From assembly GCF_028293085.1 (NCBI RefSeq), contig NZ_JAQGLC010000383.1, positions 1 to 38,893 of the forward strand: a stretch of 38,893 nt of DNA. The letters are read 5' to 3'. The stretch is from Sphingomonas bacterium (lineage in GTDB: Bacteria; Pseudomonadota; Alphaproteobacteria; Sphingomonadales; Sphingomonadaceae). The notes below the pieces were generated by a model. That model did no database searches, was not told the DNA's origin, and worked only from the letters and a program-made list of their open reading frames with translations. This document shows, one piece after another, positions 25,019 to 33,263 of the stretch. The position numbers and the translations under genes are program-made. Position 1 is the first letter of the stretch. Each line of letters begins with the position of its first letter.

Positions 25019-25756
25019 TCAGGCCGAAAGGGCGAAATGGCCGATCCGGCCGCAACGAGTTTTTGTAACCAAAGCGGCGCCATATCCGGGCGCAGCTTCC
25101 CACGCGGTCAGCTGCCAGTCCGACGCGGCGACGGCATCGTCCTCGTCCCGAATCGGCTCGCCCGCCTCGCCCAGCAATGCGCCGCACTCGATCAGGGTGG
25201 GCGATCGCAGCAGTCCCTCGCCGCGCGCCTTCAGATAGGCTTCCTTGCGCGTCCAGGCGGCGTGGAACAGGGTCAGCCGCTCCGTCTCGCCGGCGGCGGC
25301 GAAAACGGCGCGCTCGTTCGGGCTCAGCACCAGCTCGGCCACGCCGTCGAGATCGGCCATGGGCCGAATCTGTTCGACATCGACCCCGACCGGCCCGTCG
25401 AGCGTCACCGCGCAGAGCGCAAGGTCGGCCGAGTTCGATACGTTGAAATGCAATCCGCTACGTTCGAACGGCGGCCCGAGTTCGGGCTTGTCGTGCATGC
25501 CGGTTCGTATCGACACGTCGACGGGTGCGACCTTCAGATAGACCCCGAGGATCCGACGAAGCGCGGTGCGCCGCCGTACGAACGCCAGCCGGTCGCGGTC
25601 GAACACGAATTTCGCGGCGCGCTCGAGCTCGCCCGCGTCGAGCATGGCCGCATCCGGCGCGGGCGCCGCGCCCAGGCGGATGGTCCAGACATGCACCTCG
25701 CCCGGCATCAGCGCCGGGGTGCCGTCGATGTCCGAAATCCCCGGCTCGGGCAGCAT
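25019..25756 (-). CDS. 4'-phosphopantetheinyl transferase, Sfp type
   Basis: This 245-residue protein transfers the phosphopantetheine arm of CoA to the conserved Ser of the carrier domains, turning apo-PKS/NRPS into the active form. The family motifs are clear: GVDVE at 124-128 (Mg-binding Asp126 and Glu128) and WTRKEAYLK at 168-176 (Glu172). An upstream NVSNS stretch (105-109) corresponds to the CoA-contact region. The length fits the Sfp class rather than the short AcpS class. The start has a GAGG ribosome site, and the gene begins only 6 bp after the stop of the oxygenase gene. The five carrier domains encoded downstream are its likely substrates. Confidence 0.93.
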   Translation of the reverse strand: MLPEPGISDIDGTPALMPGEVHVWTIRLGAAPAPDAAMLDAGELERAAKFVFDRDRLAFVRRRTALRRILGVYLKVAPVDVSIRTGMHDKPELGPPFERSGLHFNVSNSADLALCAVTLDGPVGVDVEQIRPMADLDGVAELVLSPNERAVFAAAGETERLTLFHAAWTRKEAYLKARGEGLLRSPTLIECGALLGEAGEPIRDEDDAVAASDWQLTAWEAAPGYGAALVTKTRCGRIGHFALSA

Positions 25757-25762
25757 GCGGCC

Positions 25763-26938
25763 TCAGCCTTTCTCCACCAGCAGGATGCCGGCGCGTGCCA
25801 ATACGGTAAGGCATTTCTTCAGATTGGCCACCGCCGTCTCGCCGGCGACGCGCGCCGAGAGCTCGGCGACCGTGTAGGTCCGTGTGTCCACCAGCAGCTC
25901 CAGCGCGGGGACCATGTCGGCCGGCACGACATAGAGCTTGCCGTTCGCCTTGAACTCGACATTCGCCCCGGCGGGAATGAAGGCCAGGCGGTGCGCCGCG
26001 GTCAGGCGGATCGTGCTTCGGTCGTCGATCAGGGCCAGTTGCTCATACGGCGCGCCCGGCAGGTTGATCCGGGTGTTGGGGAAGCTGTCGCCTTCCCATT
26101 CGCGGCGGAAGTCACGGATCAGCGAATCGTCCATCGCCTCGGTCACGATCGCGCGCAGCGTTGCCAGATAAGTAGCCTGCGCCTTCTCGTCGTCGAGCGC
26201 CGGCAGGTCCTCGCGCACTGCGCCGTGCCCGCGCAGTCGCTCGGTCATCCAGCGCAGCAGGTCGATGCCGTGCGGCGGCACCGTGGCGAAGGTCAGATGC
26301 AGGCTCGGTTCGTTGACCGGATAGGCCATGTGCCACCAGCCGCGCGGGATATAGATCGCGTCGCCATCTTCCAGCAGCCCGTCCCACACCGGCGGCCCGG
26401 TCGGCCGCGCCGGCGCCTCGACATCCTCCTGCAGCGGGTGCAGCCGCGTCGGCCTGAATATCTGCCAGCGCTTCTTCCCCGACAATTGCAGGATCACCGT
26501 ATCCTGGCTGTCCCAGTGCAGGTCGAAGCCATTCTGGCTGTGCCACCCGGCATAGAGGTTGACGTAATTGCCTGCGTGGAGCGCGTCGCGGAACGATTCC
26601 GAGAGCGAGCGTACGCGCGGCGCGATCTCCTGCACGGAATCGAGGATCAGCGTCGCCCCGCCTGCAAGGCAGGCGGCGAACTTGCCTGAATCGAGCCGGG
26701 GCGTGCCACCCAGGCCCGGTGACAGATAAAGGTTATGGTCGAGCGCCTTGCCGTCCTGCACCAGCTTGAAGCGCGGCGGCGTCAGCCGGTGCTGCTCCAG
26801 GATCGCGTTGAGATCGTCCCAGGTCAGCAGGCCGGTGAATCGGCCGGCCTTGCCCTTCATGCGCAGGAACGCCTTGTTCCAGTGATCCGACAGGAATTGC
26901 TTCCGTGTCAGCGGGGCGATGACCTCGTCGAAATCCAT
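25763..26938 (-). CDS. JmjC/cupin-4 family Fe(II)/2-oxoglutarate oxygenase
   Basis: The 391-residue protein contains a double-stranded beta-helix domain with the iron-binding triad: HWD at 141-143 (His141, Asp143) and His203 in IPRGWWHMAYP. The motif QLSGKKRWQIF (151-161) follows the first ligands, as in the RoxA/NO66-type cupin-4 proteins, and a C-terminal winged-helix-like part (about 330-391) is also typical. Family members hydroxylate amino-acid side chains of proteins or peptides. In this operon, 6 bp before the phosphopantetheinyl transferase gene, it is best explained as a tailoring hydroxylase acting on a carrier-bound or released residue; Phe and the aromatic residue are possible targets. 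An unrelated ribosomal-protein hydroxylase role cannot be excluded. Confidence 0.8.
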   Translation of the reverse strand: MDFDEVIAPLTRKQFLSDHWNKAFLRMKGKAGRFTGLLTWDDLNAILEQHRLTPPRFKLVQDGKALDHNLYLSPGLGGTPRLDSGKFAACLAGGATLILDSVQEIAPRVRSLSESFRDALHAGNYVNLYAGWHSQNGFDLHWDSQDTVILQLSGKKRWQIFRPTRLHPLQEDVEAPARPTGPPVWDGLLEDGDAIYIPRGWWHMAYPVNEPSLHLTFATVPPHGIDLLRWMTERLRGHGAVREDLPALDDEKAQATYLATLRAIVTEAMDDSLIRDFRREWEGDSFPNTRINLPGAPYEQLALIDDRSTIRLTAAHRLAFIPAGANVEFKANGKLYVVPADMVPALELLVDTRTYTVAELSARVAGETAVANLKKCLTVLARAGILLVEKG

Positions 26939-26984
26939 GCTGCGCCGCTCATCCCCTACGCGCCGCCGATCATGCTTCGGCCGA

Positions 26985-27374
26985 TCAGTTGGACGCGCTC
27001 AAGCGTTGCAGAAATCGCTCGGCGACGGAAGTGCGGATCGGCTGGCCGTCGCGCATCTTCACCCAGGTGTTCACGCTGATGCCGAAGGTTTCCATCACGC
27101 ATTCGGCTGTCTGCGCGCGCAACCGGTTGCGCATCCGCTCCACCAGATCCGGGTCGATATAGCTGAGGCCCGATCGTCCCGTCCGCTCGGCTGGGGTGAT
27201 CGCCTTGGCGATGTCCTGGCGCCACAAGGGCGCATTGTCCCGATCGCCGCGCCCGCAGACGGCCGATTGCGGCCGGGCCGACGCCATTTCGTTCATTCCT
27301 GTAGTCACCGCTCTTCGCTCCATTCGCAAGGCGCGCGTCGCGCCGGGCTTTGCCCGGTGCGAAACGCCAATCAC
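26985..27374 (-). CDS. conserved-looking small protein, function unknown
   Basis: The frame gives 129 residues from a GTG at 27374, which has an AGGA ribosome site 7 nt upstream and lies 21 nt after the stop of the preceding gene. An ATG at 27296 (MNEMAS..., 103 residues) is an alternative but has a badly spaced site. The C-terminal half (LSYIDPDLVERMRNRLRAQT ... ETFGISVNTWVKMRDG) looks helical, and the FGISVNTWVKM part resembles a helix-turn-helix recognition region. No signal peptide or membrane segment is seen. It is the third gene of the ferredoxin set and is followed 46 bp later by the oxygenase gene. A DNA-binding or accessory role is possible but unproven. Confidence 0.6.
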   Translation of the reverse strand: MIGVSHRAKPGATRALRMERRAVTTGMNEMASARPQSAVCGRGDRDNAPLWRQDIAKAITPAERTGRSGLSYIDPDLVERMRNRLRAQTAECVMETFGISVNTWVKMRDGQPIRTSVAERFLQRLSASN

Positions 27375-27395
27375 CCCCTGTTCCTGCCACCCGAA

Positions 27396-28079
27396 CTAGA
27401 AAGTCTTCTTGCGCGCCTCTTCGATGATCCGCTTCGCGCGCACCGGATTGAAGATCCCGCACGAGCAGAACCGGCCAAGCGCCGCCGTCACCTTGTCGGG
27501 CGAGGCGCGGTTCTCCTTGACCATGTCGATCATCTTCTTGGCGAGCGACTGGCTGATCATGCCATGGCCGCACATCGTCGACAGCGAGAGGACGTGCCGG
27601 TTCGGCGCATTGTCCTGAATGCCCTCGAAGCCGAGCGAATAGCCGACGCTATGCCGCGTGATCCCGGCCGCCTTGCAGCAATTCTGGGCATTTTCGATCG
27701 AGGAGGAGATGTTGATGCTCAGTCCCAGATCCTCCGCGACGATTCGCGTCACGAACGCCTCGGCATCCTCGCGCGTGGCGAACACCGCGGAGAAGGTCGT
27801 CGGGTCGCCGATGCCATCGAGCACCTTCTGGAAATCGGGCTTGGTCGGGCGCTTGGCGAAATGCTCGAGCGCGTGGGTGTGCTCGGTCGGCCGGGTGCCG
27901 CCGCCGTGCATCGCGTCGCCGATATTGACCGGGTTGTATTCGAGCGCGATCTCCAGGAAGCGCCGGAGCGCGGGCAGCGGATCGCCCTTCTGCGCGCCGC
28001 CCTTGGCGGGAAGCGCGAAGATCACATAATCGTCGCGGAAGCTTTCGGCAGTGCCGTAGCGGTGGAGGGTGTTGGTCAT
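27396..28079 (-). CDS. Cys-containing 227-aa protein of unknown function, partner of the ferredoxin-domain protein
   Basis: The chosen ATG at 28079 overlaps the stop of the ferredoxin-domain gene (ATGA); the longer open frame upstream is only a shadow of that gene. The protein has five conspicuous Cys residues: Cys134-Cys135 (NCCKAAGI), Cys170 (STMCGHGMIS) and Cys205/Cys207 (RFCSCGIFNPVRAKRI). His residues surround a His/Gly-rich stretch (GDAMHGGGTRPTEHTHALEH, 55-74). This pattern would suit metal or iron-sulfur binding. No leader or membrane segment is seen. The tight coupling suggests a two-protein redox complex with the ferredoxin-domain protein. I do not recognise the family. Confidence 0.75.
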   Translation of the reverse strand: MTNTLHRYGTAESFRDDYVIFALPAKGGAQKGDPLPALRRFLEIALEYNPVNIGDAMHGGGTRPTEHTHALEHFAKRPTKPDFQKVLDGIGDPTTFSAVFATREDAEAFVTRIVAEDLGLSINISSSIENAQNCCKAAGITRHSVGYSLGFEGIQDNAPNRHVLSLSTMCGHGMISQSLAKKMIDMVKENRASPDKVTAALGRFCSCGIFNPVRAKRIIEEARKKTF

Positions 28080-28939
28080 GCGGGCACCACGTCCTTGGCG
28101 GCTATTGCGGTTGCGGGCGTCTCGCGCAGGATCTCCCTGATCTGCGTCCGGCCTAGGCCGAGATTGGTCTTGGCGCGCTTCAGCGTATAGCCGAGGCTTT
28201 CCAGGATCGGGGCGACAACGCGCTCCTCGCCATCCTCGTCGCAGCGCGTACCGACGCCGAGCACGACGATCGTGTCGATCCTTTTCTCGACCGCCCAGAC
28301 GGTACGGATGATCTCCTCGGTGCGCGCCACCGGCACGGCGATCTCGAGGATCGCGGACAGGACCTTCTCGTTCAATATGTCGTCGCGGATCTTGCCGGTC
28401 TCGACATCGCTCATCATCGCGGTGACCGGGTTCTTCGGCTGGATCTTCACGCCCAAGGCGGCGAGCGCCATGCTCATTTCCTGGATCTGGTGGAAGCGCA
28501 CGCCGACGCCGGGTCGGCCGAACTCGATGGTGAAGCCGACCATGCCGACGGCGATCCGATTCGATATCTCGTTGGTCTTCACCTCTTCGGTGCCGCGGCC
28601 GGTCACCCCGGTAGATTCGTGCGGCACGCGCGGATCGGAGAAAGCGCGGCGCACCACGCGCGGCCAGCTCAGCTCGTCGGGCTCGAGCGCGTCGGTCGGG
28701 CAGATATCGGGATCGGGCTCGAAGCGCAGCCACAGCTTGGACATCACGCGGCGCGTGAAGCGCACCGTCTTGGGCGGCAGATGCTCCTTGCTCAGCCCGT
28801 TATAGCAGGCATAGCATTCGACGCATTCGTCGCTGTTGACGGTCGCCTTGCGCGTCTGTGGGTCGATATAGATCGCCCCCATCGGACAGGCATAGGTGCA
28901 GTTCCCGCACCCGACACATTTGCTCTCGCTGATCTTCAT
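28076..28939 (-). CDS. ferredoxin-domain (2[4Fe-4S]) protein with a C-terminal domain of uncertain function
   Basis: The 287-residue protein starts with a bacterial-ferredoxin-like domain: CVGCGNCTYACP supplies Cys8, 11, 14 and 18, and a second set is Cys39, 42 and 45 (CVECYAC) with a displaced Cys80 (CPTDAL). The remaining ~190 residues have an unfamiliar but well-ordered domain (VGFTIEFGRPGVGVRF, NPVTAMMSD, VVLGVGTRCDEDG). It faintly recalls proteins annotated as 6-hydroxynicotinate reductase, but I cannot confirm that from sequence alone. GGGGAGGG precedes the ATG. The promoter region upstream carries the paired operator seen throughout the right-hand locus. It probably delivers low-potential electrons to, or together with, the coupled 227-residue protein. 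Confidence 0.8.
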   Translation of the reverse strand: MKISESKCVGCGNCTYACPMGAIYIDPQTRKATVNSDECVECYACYNGLSKEHLPPKTVRFTRRVMSKLWLRFEPDPDICPTDALEPDELSWPRVVRRAFSDPRVPHESTGVTGRGTEEVKTNEISNRIAVGMVGFTIEFGRPGVGVRFHQIQEMSMALAALGVKIQPKNPVTAMMSDVETGKIRDDILNEKVLSAILEIAVPVARTEEIIRTVWAVEKRIDTIVVLGVGTRCDEDGEERVVAPILESLGYTLKRAKTNLGLGRTQIREILRETPATAIAAKDVVPA

Positions 28940-29010
28940 GTCTGTCGAACCCTCCCCAGACGGCTCCCGGCGGGAAATCGCTCGCCGTATCGGCTCGGCT
29001 TCCGGCGATG

Positions 29011-29064
29011 TTGCATACTAAAATACTCGTTTGTATGCATCACGTGATTGCGCGTCAGTGTCAA
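29011..29064 (-). promoter_or_regulatory. promoter and paired GTATGC/GCATAC operator in front of the ferredoxin gene
   Basis: On the minus strand TTGACA (29064-29059) is followed by 17 bp and GATGCAT (29041-29035). Two sites, TTGTATGCAT (29031-29040, plus strand) and TTGCATAC (29011-29018), have their cores centred 20 bp apart. The arrangement matches those at 33036-33068, 37757-37785 and 38001-38053. Start to gene is roughly 90 bp. Confidence 0.6.
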
Positions 29065-29103
29065 TGGTCTTGAAGCGCCGATCCGGTGATGCCGCTCAAA
29101 TTT

Positions 29104-30438
29104 CTATACGAAAATATTGGGGTCGGGCGCTGCCGGTTCCCCCTGATAAAGCGGCTTCGACGCGTCGATGCGCAGGAACAGCAACGCCGCCGCCAATGAC
29201 AGCACAGCGAGCACGAAAAAGGCCGGACTCCATCCGAGATAGGTGATGATATAGCCGGTCGCGAAGGATGCGATCGCGCCGCCGATATTGCCGCAGGTGT
29301 TCATCACCGCCGAAACGGATCCGGCATAATTGCCGCCGATATCGAGCGTCACCGCCCAGGATACGCCGACCGTCAGCTCCAGTCCGAACACCGCCAGACA
29401 GAACCAGGCGACGCTCGTCGTCGGATCGGCCGACAGCACCGCCAGCGGGATGGTCACCGCGGCGAGCAGGAAACCGGCCATGGCGACGATCCGCCGCGAC
29501 ATCTTCAGATTGCCCGAACCATGCGCGAGCCGGTCGGAAATCCACCCGCCCGCCACGTCGCCCGCGACACCGGCCATCAGCGGCAGGCTGGCATAGAGAC
29601 CCATCTTGGTCAGGTTGAACTCGTGGACATCCTTCAGATAGGTCGGGAACCAGGTCAGGAAGATGCCGATGCTGTAGGCGTAGCAGAAATACATCGCCGA
29701 CAGCGTCCAGATCTGGCTGTTGCCGAGCAGATGCTTCCAGGGAATCCTGGCCGTCTTGCTCGGCGGCGGCGCCGCGCCCAGCGCGTCGGTGATCAGCGCC
29801 AGCTCGGCCGGGTTGACGCTCGCATGCTCGCCTGGCTGGTCGCGGTAGAAGAAGAACCAGAGCGCCGCCCAGAGCAATCCGACCACAGCGAAGACGAAGA
29901 AGGGCGCGCGCCAGCCGAAATCGACGATCAGCAGCACCACGAACACCGGGGTGACCGCGCCGCCCAGCCGCGCGCCGGCATGGGTGATGCCCTGCGCAAA
30001 GCCGCGCTCCTGCGGCAGCATCCAGCGCGACAGCGACCGCGTCGCGATCGGGAAAGCGCCGGCCTCGCCTGCGCCGAACAGGGCGCGACAGACCAGCATC
30101 GACCCCGCCGACCAGGTCAGTGCGGTCAGCGCGGTGAAGCTCGACCACCATATCACGATCCAGGTCAGCGCCCGGCGCGGCCCGAACCGGTCGCCGAGCC
30201 AGCCGCCCGGGATCTGGAACAGGGCATAGGTGATCTGGAAGGTGCTGAAGATCCAGCCCATGGTGATCGCGGAGAAGGCGAACTCCTTCTGGATCGACGG
30301 CGCTGCCGTCGAGATCACCACCCGGTCCATATAGGTGATCATGTACGCGGCGACCGTCAGCCACAGCACGGCATGGCGTACCCGGGTCGGCCGCTGCGCC
30401 CGGACCGGCTGGTTGTCGTTGGCCTGGGCAATCGTCAC
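29104..30438 (-). CDS. MFS transporter (anion:cation symporter-like)
   Basis: The GTG at 30438 overlaps the amidohydrolase stop as GTGA and gives a 444-residue protein; the longer open frame reads into that gene. Twelve hydrophobic segments are visible. The N-terminal half has the first-segment motif YMITYMDRVVISTAAPSI and the loop 2-3 motif GGWLGDRFGPRRAL, typical of the ACS group that imports organic acids and sugar acids. The C-terminal half has WISDRLAHGSGNLKMSRR between segments 8 and 9. It is the last gene of the FAH-amidohydrolase-MFS operon and should import the compound, or a product, handled by those enzymes. Substrate cannot be read from sequence. Confidence 0.88.
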   Translation of the reverse strand: MTIAQANDNQPVRAQRPTRVRHAVLWLTVAAYMITYMDRVVISTAAPSIQKEFAFSAITMGWIFSTFQITYALFQIPGGWLGDRFGPRRALTWIVIWWSSFTALTALTWSAGSMLVCRALFGAGEAGAFPIATRSLSRWMLPQERGFAQGITHAGARLGGAVTPVFVVLLIVDFGWRAPFFVFAVVGLLWAALWFFFYRDQPGEHASVNPAELALITDALGAAPPPSKTARIPWKHLLGNSQIWTLSAMYFCYAYSIGIFLTWFPTYLKDVHEFNLTKMGLYASLPLMAGVAGDVAGGWISDRLAHGSGNLKMSRRIVAMAGFLLAAVTIPLAVLSADPTTSVAWFCLAVFGLELTVGVSWAVTLDIGGNYAGSVSAVMNTCGNIGGAIASFATGYIITYLGWSPAFFVLAVLSLAAALLFLRIDASKPLYQGEPAAPDPNIFV

Positions 30439-31799
30439 GGCGCGACCGACTTCACCTGGCGGCCGCCGATATAGACCGCGTCGATCTTGCGCGTGTTCTT
30501 GATGTCGACCAGCGGATCGGCATCGAGCACGACGAAATCGGCCCATTTGGAGCGCTCGAGCGTGCCGATATCCCTCGCGCCGAGAATCTCGGCGCCGACC
30601 GCGGTCGCGGCATGGATCACCTCGCCGGGCGAGAAGCCGTCCTTGACCAGCAGCTCCATTTCCCAATGGCCCGAATAGCCCGCGACGCGCCCCGGAGGGC
30701 CCGCATCGGTGCCGACGCCAAAGGGGATGCCGGCCGCGCCCTCGCGCTTCATGTTCGTCATCGCCATGTCGAAGAAGCTCCGCAGCCTCGGATAGGCGGC
30801 CGAGGCTGCGACCGAGCGTTGCCGTTCCGGGCTGGCCAGCAGCTTCAGCGCCTCGGGCGAGAGCGACTGCTGAAAGAAGCGATCGTTGAGCTGGGGCGCG
30901 GGAGAGGCATAAGCGAACATCGCCGCCTCGCGGCTGACCGTCCCGGCGACCTGGACGATACCCTTCTGCTTCATCAGCCCGAGCAGTTCGTCATCGTCCG
31001 GCGTGTCGCGCACGCTGTGGACGAAGCCGTCAATGCCCTGGCGGGCGAGGCGCTTCGCGTCCACCAGATAGAAGACGTGTGCGAACACCTTCAGGCCGTT
31101 GCGGTGCGCGGCGTCGATGACTGCCTGGCTGATCTCGGGCGGCATCTTCGGCATGGTGCCGAGCTCGTCGTCGAGCCACATCTTGATGTAATCCGCGCCC
31201 TTTGCCGCCTGGGCATCGACCTCGATCGTGGCTTCCTTCGCGGTAGCGACCGGCCGGTTGATCCCCGGCACGCCGCCATAGCCGCCGCGGAACACGATCC
31301 CCTGGCCGGCCGTATAGATCCGCGTCGTCGACGGGCGATCGGCGCGTTGGGCCTTGCGGATGGCGAACACGTCGTCCTTGTCGGTGCCCATCACCGCGAC
31401 GGCGGTGAAGCCGTACGAAGCGTAGGTCTTCAGGTCGTTCTCGACATTCTCGCGGGTGTAGAAACGTTCGTCCTGAGTGAGGTCGTGCAGATTGCCGATA
31501 TGGACATGCGTGTCGATCAGGCCGGGAATGACGAACTTGCCCTTGAGATCGACCGTGTCGCCGGCCGGCGCCTCGGCCGAGGTGCCGATCCAGATGATCC
31601 GGCCGTCCGTGACGAGCATGGCCGATCCCGGCACCTCGGGCCCGCCGCGGCCGTCGATCAGCGTGAAATTCCTGAACGTCACGGTCTCGGCCAGCGCCGG
31701 CAGCGCGGCGACCAGGCCGATGGCCGTCATCGCCGCCGTCACGAAGCGCCGGCCTGGTTTCACGGCAGCGACGCCCGAACGGAAAACGGTCTTGCCCAC
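30435..31799 (-). CDS. secreted metal-dependent amidohydrolase (imidazolonepropionase/prolidase-like)
   Basis: The start is a GTG at 31799 with AAGGAG 7 nt upstream; longer versions run into the FAH gene and lack such a site. The 454-residue product begins with a leader (GRRFVTAAMTAIGLVAALPALA-ETV), so it should be periplasmic. The amidohydrolase fold is shown by DTHVHIGN (HxH metal ligands near 98-100), a Lys in YIKMWLDDE that may be carbamylated, His residues in FAHVFYL and GFVHSVRD, and the catalytic Asp in GVGTDAGPPG. Enzymes of this group hydrolyse cyclic amides, imidazolones or X-Pro-type dipeptides. Together with the coupled MFS gene it suggests processing of a cyclic amide or peptide before uptake. 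Confidence 0.85.
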   Translation of the reverse strand: MGKTVFRSGVAAVKPGRRFVTAAMTAIGLVAALPALAETVTFRNFTLIDGRGGPEVPGSAMLVTDGRIIWIGTSAEAPAGDTVDLKGKFVIPGLIDTHVHIGNLHDLTQDERFYTRENVENDLKTYASYGFTAVAVMGTDKDDVFAIRKAQRADRPSTTRIYTAGQGIVFRGGYGGVPGINRPVATAKEATIEVDAQAAKGADYIKMWLDDELGTMPKMPPEISQAVIDAAHRNGLKVFAHVFYLVDAKRLARQGIDGFVHSVRDTPDDDELLGLMKQKGIVQVAGTVSREAAMFAYASPAPQLNDRFFQQSLSPEALKLLASPERQRSVAASAAYPRLRSFFDMAMTNMKREGAAGIPFGVGTDAGPPGRVAGYSGHWEMELLVKDGFSPGEVIHAATAVGAEILGARDIGTLERSKWADFVVLDADPLVDIKNTRKIDAVYIGGRQVKSVAP

Positions 31800-31861
31800 A
31801 ATCACTCTCCTTATTGGACCGCGCCGTCTTCGCGGCATGGCGGTAGATTTCAATTCGATAG

Positions 31862-32995
31862 TCAGGCCCGGCGCGCCAGGTCGCGCATCAGCGCCGCGAT
31901 GCCATAGGTCCAGGGCGGGGCGTCCTCGCAGTGGCACACCTTGTTGGTCAGCGTGCCGAGCCGCGGCGTCGAGACCTTCACCAGGTCGCCGATCTTGTGG
32001 GTGAAGCCCCGGCCCGGCTCGTCGCGATCCTCGCCCGGCGCGAACATCGTGCCCAGGAACAGCGCGAAGCCATCGGGATATTGATGGCTCTTGCCGATCG
32101 TCTGATCGACCAGGTCGAGCGGATCGCGGCTGATCAGCCGCATGTTCGAACTGCCCTCCAGCCGGTAATTGTCCGCGCCCTCGATCACCAGCGACACCTC
32201 GGCGCCGCGCACGTCGTCGATGGTGAAGCGGTCGTCGAACAGGCGGATGAAGGGGCCAAGCGCGCAGGACGCATTATTGTCCTTGGCCTTGCCCAGCAGC
32301 AGCGCGCTGCGTCCTTCGATATCGCGCAGGTTCACGTCGTTGCCGAGCGTCGCGCCGCGCGCATTGCCTGCCGCGTCGGCGATGATCACCATTTCGGGCT
32401 CGGGATTGTTCCAGTGCGAATCGCTGCGGATGCCGACCCAGGCGCCGTTCCCGACCGCCGAAAGCACCGGCGCCTTGGTGAAGATCTCGGCGTCCGGGCC
32501 GATCGCCACTTCGAGATATTGCGACCAAGCGCCGCTCGCGATCAGCATCGCCTTCAGCTCGGCCGCCGCGGGTGACCCCGGCCGCACCGACTGGATGTCG
32601 CCGCCGATCTTGTCCTGGATCTCGCCGCGGAACTGCGCCGCGGCCGCCGCATCGCCGCGCGCACGCTCCTCGATCACGCGTTCCAGCGCCGAGACCGCGA
32701 AGGTGACGCCCGAGGCCTTGATGCATTGCAGGTCGATCGGGGCAAGCAGGCGGCCCGGCCCGTCCGGATCCCAGGCGGCGCGCAGGTCCAGCGCCTCGAC
32801 CGGTCCGAGATCGCGGCCTGCCGGGAGCGCCGCGCCGGGCGGCACCATCTCCAGCACATGGGCGACGGTCGGCGCATGGGCGGAAAGATCGAAAACATGG
32901 CCCCCGATCACCGCGATCGGAATCGGGCCCCCGTCGCCGGCCAGCCGGCCAAGGAGAATCGCATCCAGATAATCGTCCGGGAGCAGATCGAGCAC
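31862..32995 (-). CDS. fumarylacetoacetate hydrolase (FAH) family protein
   Basis: This 377-residue protein starts at a GTG with GGGAGG 6 nt upstream. The C-terminal FAH fold contains NPEPEMVIIADAAGNARG, TLGNDVNLRDIEG and LLGKAKDNNASCALGPF, which carry the acidic metal ligands and substrate-contact residues of the family. The layout, with a ~100-residue N-terminal part, is like the sugar-acid dehydratases of the AraD1 group (2-keto-3-deoxy-acid dehydratases) rather than true fumarylacetoacetase. No leader is seen, so it is cytoplasmic. It is the first gene of an operon with the amidohydrolase (62-bp gap) and an MFS carrier. The substrate is probably a 2-oxo acid. Confidence 0.82.
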   Translation of the reverse strand: MLDLLPDDYLDAILLGRLAGDGGPIPIAVIGGHVFDLSAHAPTVAHVLEMVPPGAALPAGRDLGPVEALDLRAAWDPDGPGRLLAPIDLQCIKASGVTFAVSALERVIEERARGDAAAAAQFRGEIQDKIGGDIQSVRPGSPAAAELKAMLIASGAWSQYLEVAIGPDAEIFTKAPVLSAVGNGAWVGIRSDSHWNNPEPEMVIIADAAGNARGATLGNDVNLRDIEGRSALLLGKAKDNNASCALGPFIRLFDDRFTIDDVRGAEVSLVIEGADNYRLEGSSNMRLISRDPLDLVDQTIGKSHQYPDGFALFLGTMFAPGEDRDEPGRGFTHKIGDLVKVSTPRLGTLTNKVCHCEDAPPWTYGIAALMRDLARRA

Positions 32996-33035
32996 CCTTC
33001 ACCTCCCAGCAAGCCGGGCATTGGCGCCCGATCGG

Positions 33036-33068
33036 TGTATGCATATCAACCGTCTTGCATACACACAA
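33036..33068 (-). promoter_or_regulatory. promoter and paired operator in front of the FAH operon
   Basis: On the minus strand TTGTGT (33068-33063) is followed by 17 bp and TATGCAT (33045-33039). TGTATGCA (33036-33043) and TGCATACA (33056-33063) form a perfect 8-bp inverted pair with cores centred 20 bp apart, covering both hexamers, so a bound regulator would block RNA polymerase. Confidence 0.6.
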
Positions 33069-33145
33069 CCGGTTCTTGCGGGATTGCGACGGTGGAGCGG
33101 GTTCCCGGCGGGATGGCCGAAGACAGACGGCTGCCCATTCACGCC

Positions 33146-33248
33146 GTCACCCTGAACTTGTTTCAGGCTCCATGCGCGGTCGTGCCCGCCCGAGCGTCGC
33201 CCCCGGATCAGAGGTTCGCGCATGATGCTGAAACACGTTCAGCATGAC
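33146..33248. repeat. inverted intergenic repeat of sphingomonad type
   Basis: Arms 33146-33166 (GTCACCCTGAACTTGTTTCAG) and 33228-33248 are imperfect reverse complements (17 of 21 positions, core CTGAAC-TGTTTCAG). I recall related CCTGAACTNGTTTCAGG elements in sphingomonad intergenic gaps. It lies between the GntR gene stop and the FAH promoter and may double as a terminator for the regulator gene. Confidence 0.6.
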
Positions 33249-33263
33249 GGGCGGGAAGGGAGG

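Noticed and set aside
28080..28733. N-terminal extension of the 227-residue protein
   Set aside because: It is a shifted reading of the ferredoxin-domain gene; the ATG at 28079 overlaps that gene's stop.
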